Source: Altererythrobacter sp. XM-24bin4 (GTDB lineage: Bacteria > Pseudomonadota > Alphaproteobacteria > Sphingomonadales > Sphingomonadaceae). Taken from it: a stretch of 64,000 nt of DNA. The notes under the pieces are model-generated. The model was not told the DNA's origin and made no database searches. It saw only the letters and a program-made list of their open reading frames with translations. Both the position numbers and the translations under genes were made by a program. The stretch covers positions 2,114,334-2,178,333 of the forward strand of contig QCWG01000001.1 of the NCBI GenBank assembly GCA_003149575.1, written 5' to 3'. Below, piece after piece: positions 26,297 to 36,112 of the stretch. The stretch's first letter is position 1. Every line of letters begins with the position of its first letter.

Positions 26297-27318
26297 GCTG
26301 CTTCTCCTGCCAATTCCAGCAAACTATCACGCTTCGCGAGCAGCTCTGTGTGCTCGCCAAGGTCATCACGCAGTTGTGTAGTTTTCAGCGCATTGTCCAA
26401 ACGTGCCAGTGCCACCTGGTCCATAGCCGGCAATTGGTCAACAATTGCAACCATGTCCGGCATTTTCGCCCAGCAGTTGAGCACGATATCGCAGCCCGCC
26501 GAATGCGCCGCAACGGCGCGTTCGGGAACGGTTCCGTTCAGGGCTTCCATATCGATGTCATCCGTCAACAAAAGACCGTCAAAGCCGATACGCTTGCGGA
26601 TGATCTCGCTGATGATGAAAGGTGAGAGCGTGGCGGGTTTATCCTTGTCCCACGCATTGAAGAGCAAGTGCCCGGTCATGCCGATTGGCGCTTTGTTCAC
26701 AGCTCGAAACGGAGCGATATCCAATTCCAGTTCTTCCTCGCTTGCGGTGACCGTTGGCAAGGCATGATGCGTATCCGTGGTTGTCCGGCCATGGCCCGGC
26801 ATGTGCTTGATGCAACCCGCAACACCGCCTTTGGCGAGCCCATCCAGAATGGCACGGCCAATTGCGGCCACTTGCATCGGTTCGCTGCCCAAGGCGCGAT
26901 CACCGATTACGTCATGTGCGCCCGGCTGGCGGACATCGAGCGGTGGATGAAAATCGACCGTGATGCCCATCGCAGAGAGTTCGAGCGCCATCGCATGCGC
27001 GCCGGCTCGCGCCGCCTCAATCGCGCTGGCAGGGGCAATTTGATAAAGCGCATCAAAAGTCTGCCCAGAGGGATAATGCGCCCAATGCGGCGGCCTCAGT
27101 CGGGCAACCCGCCCGCCCTCCTGATCGATCGAAACCAGCAGCTGCTCCCGCCCGTGAATGGCGCGAAGATCATCGGTCAGCGCGCGCAATTGCTGCGGAT
27201 CGACACAGTTGCGTCCAAACAGGATGTAGCCAGCCGGATCGGCCTCGCGAAAGAACGCGCGCTCCTCTTCGGTGAGCTGGGCTCCGGCAATCCCGAATAT
27301 GGCAGGTGTCATGGGCAA
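26293..27318 (-). CDS. nagZ: Beta-N-acetylhexosaminidase NagZ (GH3)
   Basis: 341 residues. GH3 features: VSIDQEGGRVARLRPPHWA, the catalytic loop KHMPGHGRTTTDTHHALP with the acid/base His-Asp pair, and the nucleophile Asp in LLLTDDIDMEAL. No signal peptide, so cytoplasmic. It removes GlcNAc from anhydromuropeptides in peptidoglycan recycling and, in many species, provides the signal for beta-lactamase induction. An alternative start two codons later (MTPAIFG) is equally possible. Between the SPOR protein and scpA in the operon. Confidence 0.95.
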   Translation of the reverse strand: MPMTPAIFGIAGAQLTEEERAFFREADPAGYILFGRNCVDPQQLRALTDDLRAIHGREQLLVSIDQEGGRVARLRPPHWAHYPSGQTFDALYQIAPASAIEAARAGAHAMALELSAMGITVDFHPPLDVRQPGAHDVIGDRALGSEPMQVAAIGRAILDGLAKGGVAGCIKHMPGHGRTTTDTHHALPTVTASEEELELDIAPFRAVNKAPIGMTGHLLFNAWDKDKPATLSPFIISEIIRKRIGFDGLLLTDDIDMEALNGTVPERAVAAHSAGCDIVLNCWAKMPDMVAIVDQLPAMDQVALARLDNALKTTQLRDDLGEHTELLAKRDSLLELAGEAA

Positions 27319-27424
27319 AAAATTCGCAGCTAAGCACCGTTACGGCAAGGCGAATGATCATTACTTTGGGGGAAAACGATGCTTTCCAGCACCATTTTAG
27401 CGCATTCGGCGCATTCCGCGCGCC

Positions 27425-28114
27425 CTACTGCTTGATATTGCAAGCAATGCCATCGGCTTTAAGGCCGTTGCAGAGTGTTCGCGCCGTCGCCAGATCGCCG
27501 GGAAGCGCTTGCAAACGGTAGACTGTGCCGATGTCCGCCTGCCCCTGAACAATCCGGTAACGCACACCGTTGAGCAATGTGGTTTGCCCACGCAATGTTA
27601 CCCAGCCGGATTCGGCCTTTGCCCGGGATCCGTATGCGCCCACCTGAACAGCTACACCGCCGTCTGCTGGGGCGCTTCCGCCCTCTGGATGCGTTGTAAT
27701 AGTTGGACGCGGTGCACTGGTTGGCGCAGCGATCGGCGTTGATGTTTTCACATCAGCCAATTGGGTTTCCGCCGAGACGCCTTCACCCACTCCGGGCGCG
27801 ACATTACCCGTTCCGGCGAATTCCTTGCCACCCGGGTCCGCAGGGCGCTCTTTATAGGGGCCTTCGGGCGCCTTGATCGTGCTGCCATCAGCAACGATCT
27901 GCTCACCCTGGAGACTGTTGGAATACCACCAGACGCCGCCAATCCCGGCGACCAGCAAAAGCAACAACACACCAGCAAACGTCACGATACGCGAGGTATC
28001 AACCGCACCCTCATCCGGATCATATTCATCGGATTCGAGCCATGGCAGGCTGTCGTCACTATCCAGCGCCAACTCATTATTGCTGCCAGTGTCACTCATA
28101 GAGATCACACTCAC
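27425..28114 (-). CDS. SPOR domain membrane protein
   Basis: 229 residues from a GTG overlapping the argS stop; an ATG five codons later is possible. An acidic cytoplasmic N-terminus is followed by one membrane helix (IVTFAGVLLLLLVAGIGGVW) and a Pro/Ala-rich linker. The C-terminal SPOR domain is VAVQVGAYGSRAKAESGW followed by LLNGVRYRIVQGQ and VYRLQALPG. SPOR domains bind denuded glycan strands at the septum. Coupling with nagZ in this operon fits a cell wall role. Confidence 0.88.
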   Translation of the reverse strand: MSVISMSDTGSNNELALDSDDSLPWLESDEYDPDEGAVDTSRIVTFAGVLLLLLVAGIGGVWWYSNSLQGEQIVADGSTIKAPEGPYKERPADPGGKEFAGTGNVAPGVGEGVSAETQLADVKTSTPIAAPTSAPRPTITTHPEGGSAPADGGVAVQVGAYGSRAKAESGWVTLRGQTTLLNGVRYRIVQGQADIGTVYRLQALPGDLATARTLCNGLKADGIACNIKQ

Positions 28115-29862
28115 ATCTCCTCAACCGCGTCGACCCCCAATATCTTTAAGCCGTTTCGGATAACCTGCCCCAATTGAGCGGCAAGGAAAAGCCTTGCAGC
28201 GGACAATTCCGGCTTATCTGCCACGATAAAGCGTCTGTCCGTATCTGTGCGGCCGAGCGTGTAGAAAGAGTGCAGAGCGCTAGCCAGCTCATAGAGATAG
28301 AACGCAATCCGGTGCGGTTCGCGCGCTTTTGCCGCAGCTTCCACTTCACGCGGGAACTGTGCAGCCAGCTTGATCAGCGCAAGCTCTTCTTCGCCCAACG
28401 CAGCAAGATTCGCTGCAGAGGGGGCAATCCCCTCATCAGCCAGCGCCTTGCGCAAATTCGAGCAAATCCGGGCATGGGCATATTGTACATAGAACACCGG
28501 ATTGTCTTTTGAGGCTTCAATCACTTTGGCGAAGTCAAATTCCATCTGCGCTTCGGGCTTGCGCGTCAGCATGGTGAAGCGAACAACATCCTTGCCGACT
28601 TCTTCCACCATATCGGCAATAGTGATGAAGTTGCCCGAACGTTTGGACATCTTGACAGGCTCACCACCACGCATCAGCTGAACCATCTGGACCAGCTTCA
28701 CATCGAACGGCACGGGCTTGCCCTGCCCCTCGGACAGCGCAGCAACCGCGGCCTTGATCCGCTTGACCGTGCCTGCGTGATCCGCACCCCAGATGTCGAT
28801 CAGCGCATCAGCGCTTTCCGCCTTCTGCATATGATAGGCGAGATCAGCGCCGAAATAGGTCCACGCCCCGTTCGATTTCTTGATCGGGCGATCCTGATCG
28901 TCTCCAAACTGGGTCGAACGGAAAAGCGGCAGCTCAACCGGCTCCCAATCCTCTGGTGGAGCCTTGCCCTTCGGGGCTTCGAGGACACCATCATAAACCA
29001 AGCCATATTCACGCAGCCACGCTTCGGTAGCTTCGGGTTTGCCTGCGGCCTGTAGTGCGGCCTCGGACGCGAATTCATCATGATGAATTCCCAGCGTGGC
29101 CAGATCGGATTTGATGAGATCCATCATCTTCGTGACCGCTTCGGCGCGGAAAATCGGCAGCCATTCCTGTTCAGGTGCTGACTTGAACCGGTCACCGAGC
29201 TCGCTTGCCAGATATACCCCGACCGGTTTCAAATATTCTCCCGGATATAGTCCCTCGGGTATCTCGCCGATATCATCGCCCAGAGCTTCCAGATAGCGAA
29301 GGTGCGCCGAGCGTGCGAGCACATCAACCTGTCCACCGGCATCATTGATATAATATTCGCGCGTAACATCATGGCCTGCGAATTCGAGCAGGCTGGAAAG
29401 CGCATCGCCCACCACTGCGCCGCGACAATGACCCATATGCATCGGGCCGGTGGGGTTGGCAGAGACATATTCGACATTGACCCGCATGCCTTCGCCCATC
29501 CGAGAGCGACCATAGGCATCGGCCTGGCTCGCAATTACGCCAAGTTCTTGCAGCCAAACAGCCGGATCCAAGCGCAAATTGATAAAACCCGGGCCTGCAA
29601 CCTCAGCGCTTGTAATCGCGGGATCATCGATCAGCTTGCCTACTATTGCCTCGGCCAGCGCGCGCGGATTGGTTTTTGCAGGTTTGGCCAGCACCATGGC
29701 GGCGTTGGTGGCCAGGTCGCCATGACTTGCATCGCGCGGCGGCTCGACCGCGACGTTAGCCAGGTTTGTGCCTTCGGGAAGCACGCCATCAGTCTCAAGA
29801 TCGGCCAAAACGGCCGCGATCTCGGCTTCGAAATTCTTATAGAGTGTCATTGTGTCGGACAT
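28111..29862 (-). CDS. argS: Arginyl-tRNA synthetase
   Basis: 583 residues, class I. The HIGH motif is in ANPTGPMHMGHCRGAVVGDA and the KMSKS-like motif in GGEPVKMSKRSGNFIT. The N-terminal additional domain and the C-terminal DALR anticodon-binding domain (YVQYAHARICSNLRKAL to the end) are complete. It charges tRNA-Arg. First gene of the argS-SPOR-nagZ-scpA-scpB-tatABC operon and overlapping the SPOR gene. Confidence 0.97.
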   Translation of the reverse strand: MSDTMTLYKNFEAEIAAVLADLETDGVLPEGTNLANVAVEPPRDASHGDLATNAAMVLAKPAKTNPRALAEAIVGKLIDDPAITSAEVAGPGFINLRLDPAVWLQELGVIASQADAYGRSRMGEGMRVNVEYVSANPTGPMHMGHCRGAVVGDALSSLLEFAGHDVTREYYINDAGGQVDVLARSAHLRYLEALGDDIGEIPEGLYPGEYLKPVGVYLASELGDRFKSAPEQEWLPIFRAEAVTKMMDLIKSDLATLGIHHDEFASEAALQAAGKPEATEAWLREYGLVYDGVLEAPKGKAPPEDWEPVELPLFRSTQFGDDQDRPIKKSNGAWTYFGADLAYHMQKAESADALIDIWGADHAGTVKRIKAAVAALSEGQGKPVPFDVKLVQMVQLMRGGEPVKMSKRSGNFITIADMVEEVGKDVVRFTMLTRKPEAQMEFDFAKVIEASKDNPVFYVQYAHARICSNLRKALADEGIAPSAANLAALGEEELALIKLAAQFPREVEAAAKAREPHRIAFYLYELASALHSFYTLGRTDTDRRFIVADKPELSAARLFLAAQLGQVIRNGLKILGVDAVEEM

Positions 29863-29927
29863 ACATCTGTGCGCCTAGCCGAATTGGCCAGAATCGCAAG
29901 AATTCAGGTAATGAAAGCGCGCTTCGC

Positions 29928-30584
29928 TTAGCGCGTCACATTATAGGCAAGCTGGTCTTGAGTGAGCTGAAAACCGATCAGCATCTCAAAACTTGCCCGC
30001 TGGATAGCGGCGCGCACTTGCGGATCGGCCAGCGGATCAAGCGCTGCATCTGGATCACCTGCACGTCGTCGACGGGTGATCTGCAAACGGATTTCCTCTG
30101 GCAGGGTTGCTTCGGTCCGATTTACAAACGAACCAGCCTGCGCGGTTGCACTCGCCCGTTCCTGGCCATCAGCGAAATTCAGCGTCACTGTGCCAACGCT
30201 TTTGGTCACAACTGCGCTGCCGCCGCGAAGGACAGTAACGAAGTAAGGCAGTTCGACCGTACGCGCACCACGGACATCGGTACGACGCGCCTGCACATCG
30301 AATGTGGCGCTGGTATAGACTTGGTCTGCCGTGCTGTTCTCGTCACATGACGACCGCAGGTTTGTAATCGCCGCGGTCATATCAAGGTTGTTCGCGGTTC
30401 GATCGCCCTCAATGCGGAAGGCGGTGATATCGCCGGTGTAGTCGGGAATCCCCACTGCAGGGCATTGGCCCAAAACAGTTGTGATACCCACGCCTTGATC
30501 AACAACCAGCTCGCCTTCGTTTGTGCAGCCGGCCAGACCGGCGACAAATGCGGTTGCTGCCAAAATGCGAAACTTGCGGTTCAT
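29928..30584 (-). CDS. Lipoprotein of unknown function
   Basis: 218 residues from ATG 30584 (MNRKFRILAATAFVAGLAGC). The lipobox L-A-G-C ends the signal peptide, so the mature protein is lipid-anchored. The rest looks like a single beta-rich domain (PYFVTVLRGGSAVVTKSVG, TVTLNFADGQE) followed by an Arg-rich loop and an amphipathic helix. I recognise no named family. It lies downstream of no gene in the same orientation, so it is probably monocistronic, divergent from ispH. Confidence 0.75.
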   Translation of the reverse strand: MNRKFRILAATAFVAGLAGCTNEGELVVDQGVGITTVLGQCPAVGIPDYTGDITAFRIEGDRTANNLDMTAAITNLRSSCDENSTADQVYTSATFDVQARRTDVRGARTVELPYFVTVLRGGSAVVTKSVGTVTLNFADGQERASATAQAGSFVNRTEATLPEEIRLQITRRRRAGDPDAALDPLADPQVRAAIQRASFEMLIGFQLTQDQLAYNVTR

Positions 30585-30692
30585 CGCGTTACGATCCTCA
30601 ATCATTGCCTTGGCCCGCACCAGAATATGCTGGCCGTAGAATACATCGACACGCCCTAGCGGTGCGCGTCACAAAGCGCTAGAGGGCGTGAC

Positions 30693-31667
30693 ATGAACGC
30701 GCTCTTTCAACAAGCAGAATCGGGGGAAAATAGCCCCGCCCTCAAACTCTTGATCGCAGCCCCGCGGGGGTTTTGCGCCGGGGTAGACCGTGCAATCGAG
30801 ATCGTTGAAAAGGCGCTCGAACGGTATGGCGCACCGGTGTTTGTGCGGCATGAGATCGTCCATAACAAATACGTTGTGGAAGATTTGAAGGCCAAGGGCG
30901 CGATCTTTGTCGAAGAGCTGGACGAAGTGCCCGATGATGCACCGGTGGTATTCAGCGCACATGGTGTGCCCAAATCAGTCCCGGCGGAGGCTGAACGCCG
31001 CAAATTGATATATGTCGATGCGACATGCCCTTTGGTGAGCAAAGTTCACCGTCAGGCGGAACGCCAGATCGAAAAGAACCGCCATATCATCTTTGTTGGC
31101 CATGCCGACCATCCGGAAGTAATCGGAACCATGGGGCAGGTTGAACCGGGCCAAATGACACTGGTGGAAACGGTTGAAGACGTTGCGAGGCTTGAGTTCG
31201 CAGAGAGTGATGACTTGTCATTCCTTACACAGACCACCCTTTCAGTCGACGATACCCGAGAAATTCTCGAAGCCCTACAAGCCCGCTTTCCTCAGATTGT
31301 GGGACCCAAGGCCGAGGATATTTGTTACGCGACATCGAACCGGCAGGCAGCGGTAAAAAAGATCGCGCCTGAAAGCGATCTGGTGCTGGTCATCGGCGCG
31401 CCCAACAGTTCGAATTCGCTGCGGCTGGTCGAAGTGGCAGAGCGTCTGGGGACGAAAGCATATTTGATCCAGCGCGCAGACGAAATTGATCCTGAGTGGC
31501 TCAACGGTGTCGAGACGATCGGTCTCACCGCGGGCGCCTCGGCTCCGGAGAAGCTGGTCCGCGAAGTTATTGACCGTTTCAGCCAATGGCGCGACGTGAA
31601 AGAAGAAACGGTCAAGGCGGCAGAAGAGAAAATGGTCTTCAAATTGCCGCGGCAATTGCTTGAATAG
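30693..31667 (+). CDS. ispH: 4-hydroxy-3-methylbut-2-enyl diphosphate reductase IspH
   Basis: 324 residues. The three iron-sulfur cysteines are in [28 protein letters not shown] and [12 protein letters not shown]. The catalytic Glu region is in the conserved [11 protein letters not shown] and the His residues in [11 protein letters not shown] and SAHGVP. It makes IPP and DMAPP, the last step of the MEP isoprenoid pathway, in the cytoplasm. It is followed after 15 bp by thrB. Confidence 0.97.
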   Translation: MNALFQQAESGENSPALKLLIAAPRGFCAGVDRAIEIVEKALERYGAPVFVRHEIVHNKYVVEDLKAKGAIFVEELDEVPDDAPVVFSAHGVPKSVPAEAERRKLIYVDATCPLVSKVHRQAERQIEKNRHIIFVGHADHPEVIGTMGQVEPGQMTLVETVEDVARLEFAESDDLSFLTQTTLSVDDTREILEALQARFPQIVGPKAEDICYATSNRQAAVKKIAPESDLVLVIGAPNSSNSLRLVEVAERLGTKAYLIQRADEIDPEWLNGVETIGLTAGASAPEKLVREVIDRFSQWRDVKEETVKAAEEKMVFKLPRQLLE

Positions 31668-31682
31668 CGGCAGATTCAACTG

Positions 31683-32666
31683 ATGGCGGTTTACACACAT
31701 CTCGGAGCAGAAGAGCTCGCGGAGCTGATCGCAACATATGATGTTGGCGAACTCGTTTCTGCCAAGGGCATTGCCGAGGGCGTGTCGAACAGCAATTGGA
31801 TCATCGAGACAAGCGGGAGCGATGGCACTGGCGCTCGCTTCATCTTGACCATGTACGAACGGCGGATCGAACTATCGGACCTGCCGTTTTTCTTGTCTTT
31901 GCTTGATCATCTGGCTGCAAGGGATTGCCCGGTGCCAGGCACAATCCATGATCGTGAAGGCGCTGCATTCCGGATGATCGGTGACAAGGCAGTTGCCATC
32001 ATCGAGTATCTGCCTGGCGTCTCTGTGGACCACCCAACGGCCAATCAAGCTCACTCCGTAGGCAAAGCGCTTGCGCAAATGCATCTGGCGGTCGATGATT
32101 TTGAACATCAGCGACATCAAACCATGGGTCTTGCCGAATGGGACCACACAATCAATCGTTGCGGCGCCGAAGCGCTGGACAGAATTGACCCGGCACTGGC
32201 AGACTTTGCGTTTGATGAGCTTGGTGTACTGGCAGGCGATTGGCCCGGTGGTTTGCCGCACGGTGTCGTGCATTGCGATCTGTTTCCGGACAATGTTCTG
32301 ATGTTGGGTGATGAGGTTAGCGGCCTGATCGATTTCTACTTCGCAGCGACAGACTTCATTGCCTACGATCTGGCCGTGACGCATGCCGCGTGGAGCTTTG
32401 AGCGCGGCGGGCATAGCTATCGACCAGAGATCGGAGCAGCCTTGTTGAGAGGGTACCAATCGGTCCGCGAATTGAGCGCGGCCGAATTGGCGGCCATGCC
32501 GGTATTTGTTCGCGGGGCATGCATGCGGTTTATTTCATCACGCGCTGCAGATTGGCTCGATACACCTGACGGCGCCTTGGTAGCACGCAAGGACCCGATG
32601 GATTTTGTCCGCCGGTCCCAATTCTATGCAAGCTCCGGATCAGCACTGTTCACACCACATGTCTGA
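31683..32666 (+). CDS. thrB: Homoserine kinase (APH-fold ThrB)
   Basis: 327 residues of the aminoglycoside phosphotransferase fold. The catalytic loop [20 protein letters not shown] supplies Asp and Asn, followed by [17 protein letters not shown] with the metal-binding Asp. The N-terminal [12 protein letters not shown] is the family start. It phosphorylates homoserine for threonine synthesis. Placed between ispH and rnhA, an order commonly seen in alphaproteobacteria. Its stop lies 17 bp before, or overlaps, the rnhA start depending on which rnhA ATG is used. Confidence 0.93.
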   Translation: MAVYTHLGAEELAELIATYDVGELVSAKGIAEGVSNSNWIIETSGSDGTGARFILTMYERRIELSDLPFFLSLLDHLAARDCPVPGTIHDREGAAFRMIGDKAVAIIEYLPGVSVDHPTANQAHSVGKALAQMHLAVDDFEHQRHQTMGLAEWDHTINRCGAEALDRIDPALADFAFDELGVLAGDWPGGLPHGVVHCDLFPDNVLMLGDEVSGLIDFYFAATDFIAYDLAVTHAAWSFERGGHSYRPEIGAALLRGYQSVRELSAAELAAMPVFVRGACMRFISSRAADWLDTPDGALVARKDPMDFVRRSQFYASSGSALFTPHV

Positions 32667-32682
32667 GGCAGGCAGCAAACCC

Positions 32683-33126
32683 ATGCGACAGGTTGAGATC
32701 TTCACGGACGGTGCCTGTAAGGGCAACCCCGGCCCCGGAGGCTGGGGGGCGCTGCTGCGGATGGGCAAGCATGAAAAGGAATTGTCCGGTAGCGAGCTGG
32801 ACACCACCAACAATCGGATGGAGATGACCGCGGTGATTGAGGCACTCAATGCCCTGACCGAGCCTTGCCGGATATCTCTCTATTCAGACAGCAAATATGT
32901 GATTGATGGAATCACGAAATGGGTTGGCGGCTGGCAAAAGCGCGGCTGGAAAACGGCGGCGAAAAAGCCGGTGCTGAATGCAGATTTATGGCACGATCTA
33001 ATTGAGGCAGCCGCAAGGCATGAAATCGAATGGAATTGGGTCAAAGCGCACAACGGACACCCTGAGAACGAGCGGGTTGACCAGCTGGCAAGCGAAAGGG
33101 CCGAGCAAGTCGGACGAGGCGAGTAA
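32683..33126 (+). CDS. rnhA: Ribonuclease HI
   Basis: 147 residues from ATG 32683 ([20 protein letters not shown]), preceded by AGGCAGG. An ATG at 32659 overlapping thrB would add 8 residues. The catalytic Asp-Glu-Asp-Asp set is visible: Asp in IFTDGACKG, Glu in [13 protein letters not shown], Asp in [11 protein letters not shown], and Asp in [10 protein letters not shown]. The handle region [15 protein letters not shown] is present. It degrades the RNA strand of RNA-DNA hybrids. Confidence 0.96.
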   Translation: MRQVEIFTDGACKGNPGPGGWGALLRMGKHEKELSGSELDTTNNRMEMTAVIEALNALTEPCRISLYSDSKYVIDGITKWVGGWQKRGWKTAAKKPVLNADLWHDLIEAAARHEIEWNWVKAHNGHPENERVDQLASERAEQVGRGE

Positions 33127-33184
33127 CCTCAACCCAATTTGATCGACCCTTTTGAAACGCGTTCTGCGAACTCTCAAGCAAAAG

Positions 33185-33361
33185 TCAGTAGTTGTCGACG
33201 ACCTCTGCATTCGGCCCGTTCTTCAGAGCAGACGCAATCGCGTTATTCGCGCTTGCCTTCGAGCTGTAGCCTTCAGTCCACCAGATCGTTTCCGAATTGT
33301 AGATGAAATACGAAACGAATTCGCCTTTCTTGTTTTTGCGAATTTCGAAGCGGTGCGCCAT
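33185..33361 (-). CDS. YegP family protein (DUF1508)
   Basis: 58 residues. It reads MAHRFEIRKNKKGEFVSYF and continues to the motif SETIWWTEGYSSKASANN, then IASALKNGPNAEVVDNY. This is one DUF1508 unit (F-x-I-x-K-x3-G-x-F ... E-x-Y-x-S-K-x-x-A). GAGGGAG lies about 7 nt upstream of the ATG. The function of the family is not established. It converges on rnhA from the other strand. Confidence 0.85.
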   Translation of the reverse strand: MAHRFEIRKNKKGEFVSYFIYNSETIWWTEGYSSKASANNAIASALKNGPNAEVVDNY

Positions 33362-33467
33362 GTAATGGCTCCCTCAAAGGCATTGAACTAAGCCGTGCCG
33401 TAGCGTCACCAATTCAAAAAGCTAGACCAAGCGTCGCGATTTTACGTGGCTTTGCAAATGCTGCCGC

Positions 33468-34568
33468 TTAGCAAAAGCGATCCGGACAATAGAGCGCCAG
33501 ATCAAGGCCTCTAGTCAATTCGTCTCGCCCTTTCCCAAGCAACAATTGTGCGCCCAATCGCGCGGCGGCAGGTGCGGTTTGAATCCCGTAGCCGCCCTGA
33601 CCTGCAAACCAGAAAAAATTCTCGATGCGGGGATCAAACCCGTAAACCGGCCGGCGATCAGGTGCGAAGCTGCGCAGCCCCGCCCATTTGCGCTCTACCC
33701 TCTCTACGTTCCATTCTGTCACGTTCTGGAACCGATCAATAGCAAGCGCTACGTCGAATTCTTCAGGCGCAGCATCGCACGGATCGGTGGGGGTTTCATC
33801 ATGGGGGCTAAGCCACAACCGGCCCCCGCTTTCCGGTTTGAAATAGAAACTGCCGGAGATATCCAGACACAATGGCTGGTCAGGTGACAATGGCGGATCG
33901 GTGCGAAGCTGAACCACCGTGCGACGCAAAGGCTGGATACCCAACGGAGTTGCCCCGGCCAGCTTTGCCAAGGCATCTGCCCACGCCCCCGCTGCGTTGA
34001 CGACGATTCTTGATGTATAGCGCCGACCATCTTCGCATTGAATGTCCCAGCCATCGGGAAAAGCATTCAGGTCCCGCACCCGAGCTCGGCAATTGGGTTC
34101 GACGCCATTTCGTTTGGCTCGTGCGAGGTAATGCGCATGCAGCCCTGCCACATCGATATCTGCACATGCACGCTGCAAGATCGCACGGTCCCATTCGGGA
34201 CGAAGGCCAGGCACCATTTCATCCAAAGTTGCTCGATCAATCTGTTCGAACTCGGCTCCCGTGTCCGCAAAGCGCATGACAAATTCATCAATAAGCGGCT
34301 GATCCGCCTCGCGCGCGAGATAAAGCGCGCCGCGGTCGCTCAAGAATCCGTGCTCTCTTAGATAACCGCCCGAGGCCATTGTCAGAGGGACAATCTCCGG
34401 ACCGCCATAGCAGGTTTCCCAGAATGCGGCGGACCGCCCGGTCGAGTGATAGCCCGGCACATCTTCAGCTTCGAGAAGCAAGACGCGCACTGATGCGCCG
34501 ACCTCAGCCGCTAAACTCGCGCCTGCCATTCCAGCGCCAATAATCGCAACGTCGAATTGTTCGGTCAC
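33468..34568 (-). CDS. FAD-dependent oxidoreductase (DAO family)
   Basis: 366 residues. N-terminal FAD-binding Rossmann motif FDVAIIGAGMAGASLAAEVG, then LLLEAEDVPGYHSTGRSAA where the Thr-Gly-Arg-Ser-Ala is typical of the D-amino acid oxidase/glycine oxidase family. A second FAD contact is VVNAAGAWADALA, and C-terminal FFWFAGQGGYGIQTAPAAA closes the site. No membrane segment, so cytoplasmic. The substrate (a D-amino acid, 2-hydroxyacid or sarcosine-like amine) cannot be assigned. Its ATG overlaps the end of the hydrolase gene, so the two are coupled. Confidence 0.88.
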   Translation of the reverse strand: MTEQFDVAIIGAGMAGASLAAEVGASVRVLLLEAEDVPGYHSTGRSAAFWETCYGGPEIVPLTMASGGYLREHGFLSDRGALYLAREADQPLIDEFVMRFADTGAEFEQIDRATLDEMVPGLRPEWDRAILQRACADIDVAGLHAHYLARAKRNGVEPNCRARVRDLNAFPDGWDIQCEDGRRYTSRIVVNAAGAWADALAKLAGATPLGIQPLRRTVVQLRTDPPLSPDQPLCLDISGSFYFKPESGGRLWLSPHDETPTDPCDAAPEEFDVALAIDRFQNVTEWNVERVERKWAGLRSFAPDRRPVYGFDPRIENFFWFAGQGGYGIQTAPAAARLGAQLLLGKGRDELTRGLDLALYCPDRFC

Positions 34569-35530
34569 TTTTGCGGAGCCACCCGATCCAAAAACTCGTC
34601 TATTGCTGTCTTTGCCCTCTCCCGCACGGCATCAGTATCGCGCAATATTTCATGCTGAGCTTCCTCGCCAAAACGCACCAGCTCACCCGCTGGCAATCTT
34701 TCGGCGGCCTCTTCGATGACGCGCACGGATACAAGCTTGTCGTTCGATGTTCCCAATAGCAGCACGGAGGTGTCGACGCTTTCCAATAGGCCCGGCGCAA
34801 ACAGGCACCGCATGGATGCATAACTTCGCTCAACCCAGCCCCAGCTTCCCGGCCCCATAACCAGTTCAGGCCGTTCGTTGCGCCACCATTGCTCATCCTC
34901 ATAGCGATCATCATCGCCCGTCAGCAGCGCTTGCCGACCAGCCGGCACAACGCCGGGCTTTTCGTTCCACTTCCATGCCGGGCGCTTTGGGTCCCCGATC
35001 GCGCACATAAGCTTAGCGGCAAGGTGCCCGATTGCAGATGGTATTGAACCCACAAAGCCCAACATCGGTGCGGACAGAACCATTGCGTCGGGATCGACTT
35101 TGCGTTCCGCAATACCCCGCAAGACCAAATGTCCGCCCATAGAATGTGCAGAAAGTATGTGCGGCCTCGGAGTCGCTGCCTTCCAGTCCGTCCAGAAGGA
35201 TTGAAGATCATCAATCCAAGTCGCGAAGTCATCCACATGGCCGGTTACCGCATCATTCCCCAATCGGCCGGAGCCCGCTTGCCCGCGCCAATCCGCGGCC
35301 GTCACGCGCCAGCCGGCCCGATGCCACTCTTCCAGCGTCTCAAGGTACTTCTCGTAATTATCGCCGCGCCCGGGAAAGAACAGGATCGAACCGCGCGGCG
35401 TGCCGCCTGTTTCCAGACCGGGCCAATCGATCCGGCGGATCTTGTGACCGTCTTGAGCAGTCCAGAAACTCTCGGTTGCATGGACGGGAATGGCGCGGCG
35501 GTTGATCTGTTCCAAGGCTGTTTCGCTCAC
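34565..35530 (-). CDS. Alpha/beta hydrolase, lysophospholipase-like
   Basis: 321 residues from GTG 35530 (MSETALEQINRRAIPVHATE); a TTG at 35599 would add 23 residues with little family character. The nucleophile elbow is ILSAHSMGGHLVLRG, the oxyanion segment is LFFPGRGDNYEKYLETLEEW, and the Asp and His are likely in LGTSNDKLVS and EEAQHEILRD. The fold resembles monoacylglycerol lipase/PldB. No signal peptide. Coupled with the FAD oxidoreductase, and divergent from the Tad operon. Confidence 0.85.
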   Translation of the reverse strand: MSETALEQINRRAIPVHATESFWTAQDGHKIRRIDWPGLETGGTPRGSILFFPGRGDNYEKYLETLEEWHRAGWRVTAADWRGQAGSGRLGNDAVTGHVDDFATWIDDLQSFWTDWKAATPRPHILSAHSMGGHLVLRGIAERKVDPDAMVLSAPMLGFVGSIPSAIGHLAAKLMCAIGDPKRPAWKWNEKPGVVPAGRQALLTGDDDRYEDEQWWRNERPELVMGPGSWGWVERSYASMRCLFAPGLLESVDTSVLLLGTSNDKLVSVRVIEEAAERLPAGELVRFGEEAQHEILRDTDAVRERAKTAIDEFLDRVAPQK

Positions 35531-35594
35531 GTGGCTAATTTCAACTCTCTGGCCGTGGTTACTTTTTAGTAAGTCATAGTCTTTAGCACTGTGT

Positions 35595-35612
35595 CCCAAG
35601 GGAAACCTTGGG
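35595..35612. promoter_or_regulatory. GAAA-tetraloop hairpin just before cpaA
   Basis: CCCAAGG (35595-35601), loop GAAA, CCTTGGG (35606-35612): a perfect 7-bp stem closed by a GNRA-type loop, 6 nt before the cpaA ATG at 35619. The G-run that could serve as ribosome binding site (35610-35614) is partly in the stem, so folding would hide it. No U-tract follows, so it is not a terminator. Confidence 0.45.
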
Positions 35613-35618
35613 GGCCAA

Positions 35619-36110
35619 ATGTTGATTGAATTTCTATACTACGGACTGCTTGTCGGCTTGGCAATCGCGCTGCTGTTCGCGGCGTTCACTGATCTGCGTC
35701 GGCGCCAGATCGACAACTGGCTCAATGCCGGAATCGCTCTGGCTGCTCCTGTATTCTGGTGGAGCAGTGGTCTGTCGATCTGGCCGGGCGTCGCCATGCA
35801 ACTGGGCGTTGCGGTCGCTGCGTTTGCGCTCTTTGCCGGACTGTTTGCAGCAAAGATGATGGGCGGCGGTGATGTCAAACTGCTCACCGCACTTGCGCTT
35901 TGGATCGAGCCGACCTGGTTTCTCAGACTGCTTGTTGTGATGGCGCTCGCCGGCGGCGTGCTGACCATCGTGATGGGCGGTTGGCACATCATCCGCAGAC
36001 ATAAAAATCGGATCGCAATTCCATATGGAGTGGCGATCGCAATCGGCGGTTTGTGGGTGCTTGGCGCACAATATTTACCTCGGTTCAACTCATCTTCTGG
36101 ATTGGGATGA
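35619..36110 (+). CDS. cpaA: Prepilin peptidase CpaA (TadV-type)
   Basis: 163 residues, a short A24 family aspartic peptidase without the N-terminal methylase domain, as in TadV/CpaA. Catalytic Asp residues are in AAFTDLRRRQIDNWLN and KMMGGGDVKLLTAL. About four to five membrane helices. It cleaves and matures Flp-type prepilins and TadE/F pseudopilins. First gene of the Tad locus; no pilin gene lies next to it. Confidence 0.93.
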   Translation: MLIEFLYYGLLVGLAIALLFAAFTDLRRRQIDNWLNAGIALAAPVFWWSSGLSIWPGVAMQLGVAVAAFALFAGLFAAKMMGGGDVKLLTALALWIEPTWFLRLLVVMALAGGVLTIVMGGWHIIRRHKNRIAIPYGVAIAIGGLWVLGAQYLPRFNSSSGLG

Positions 36111-36112
36111 AC

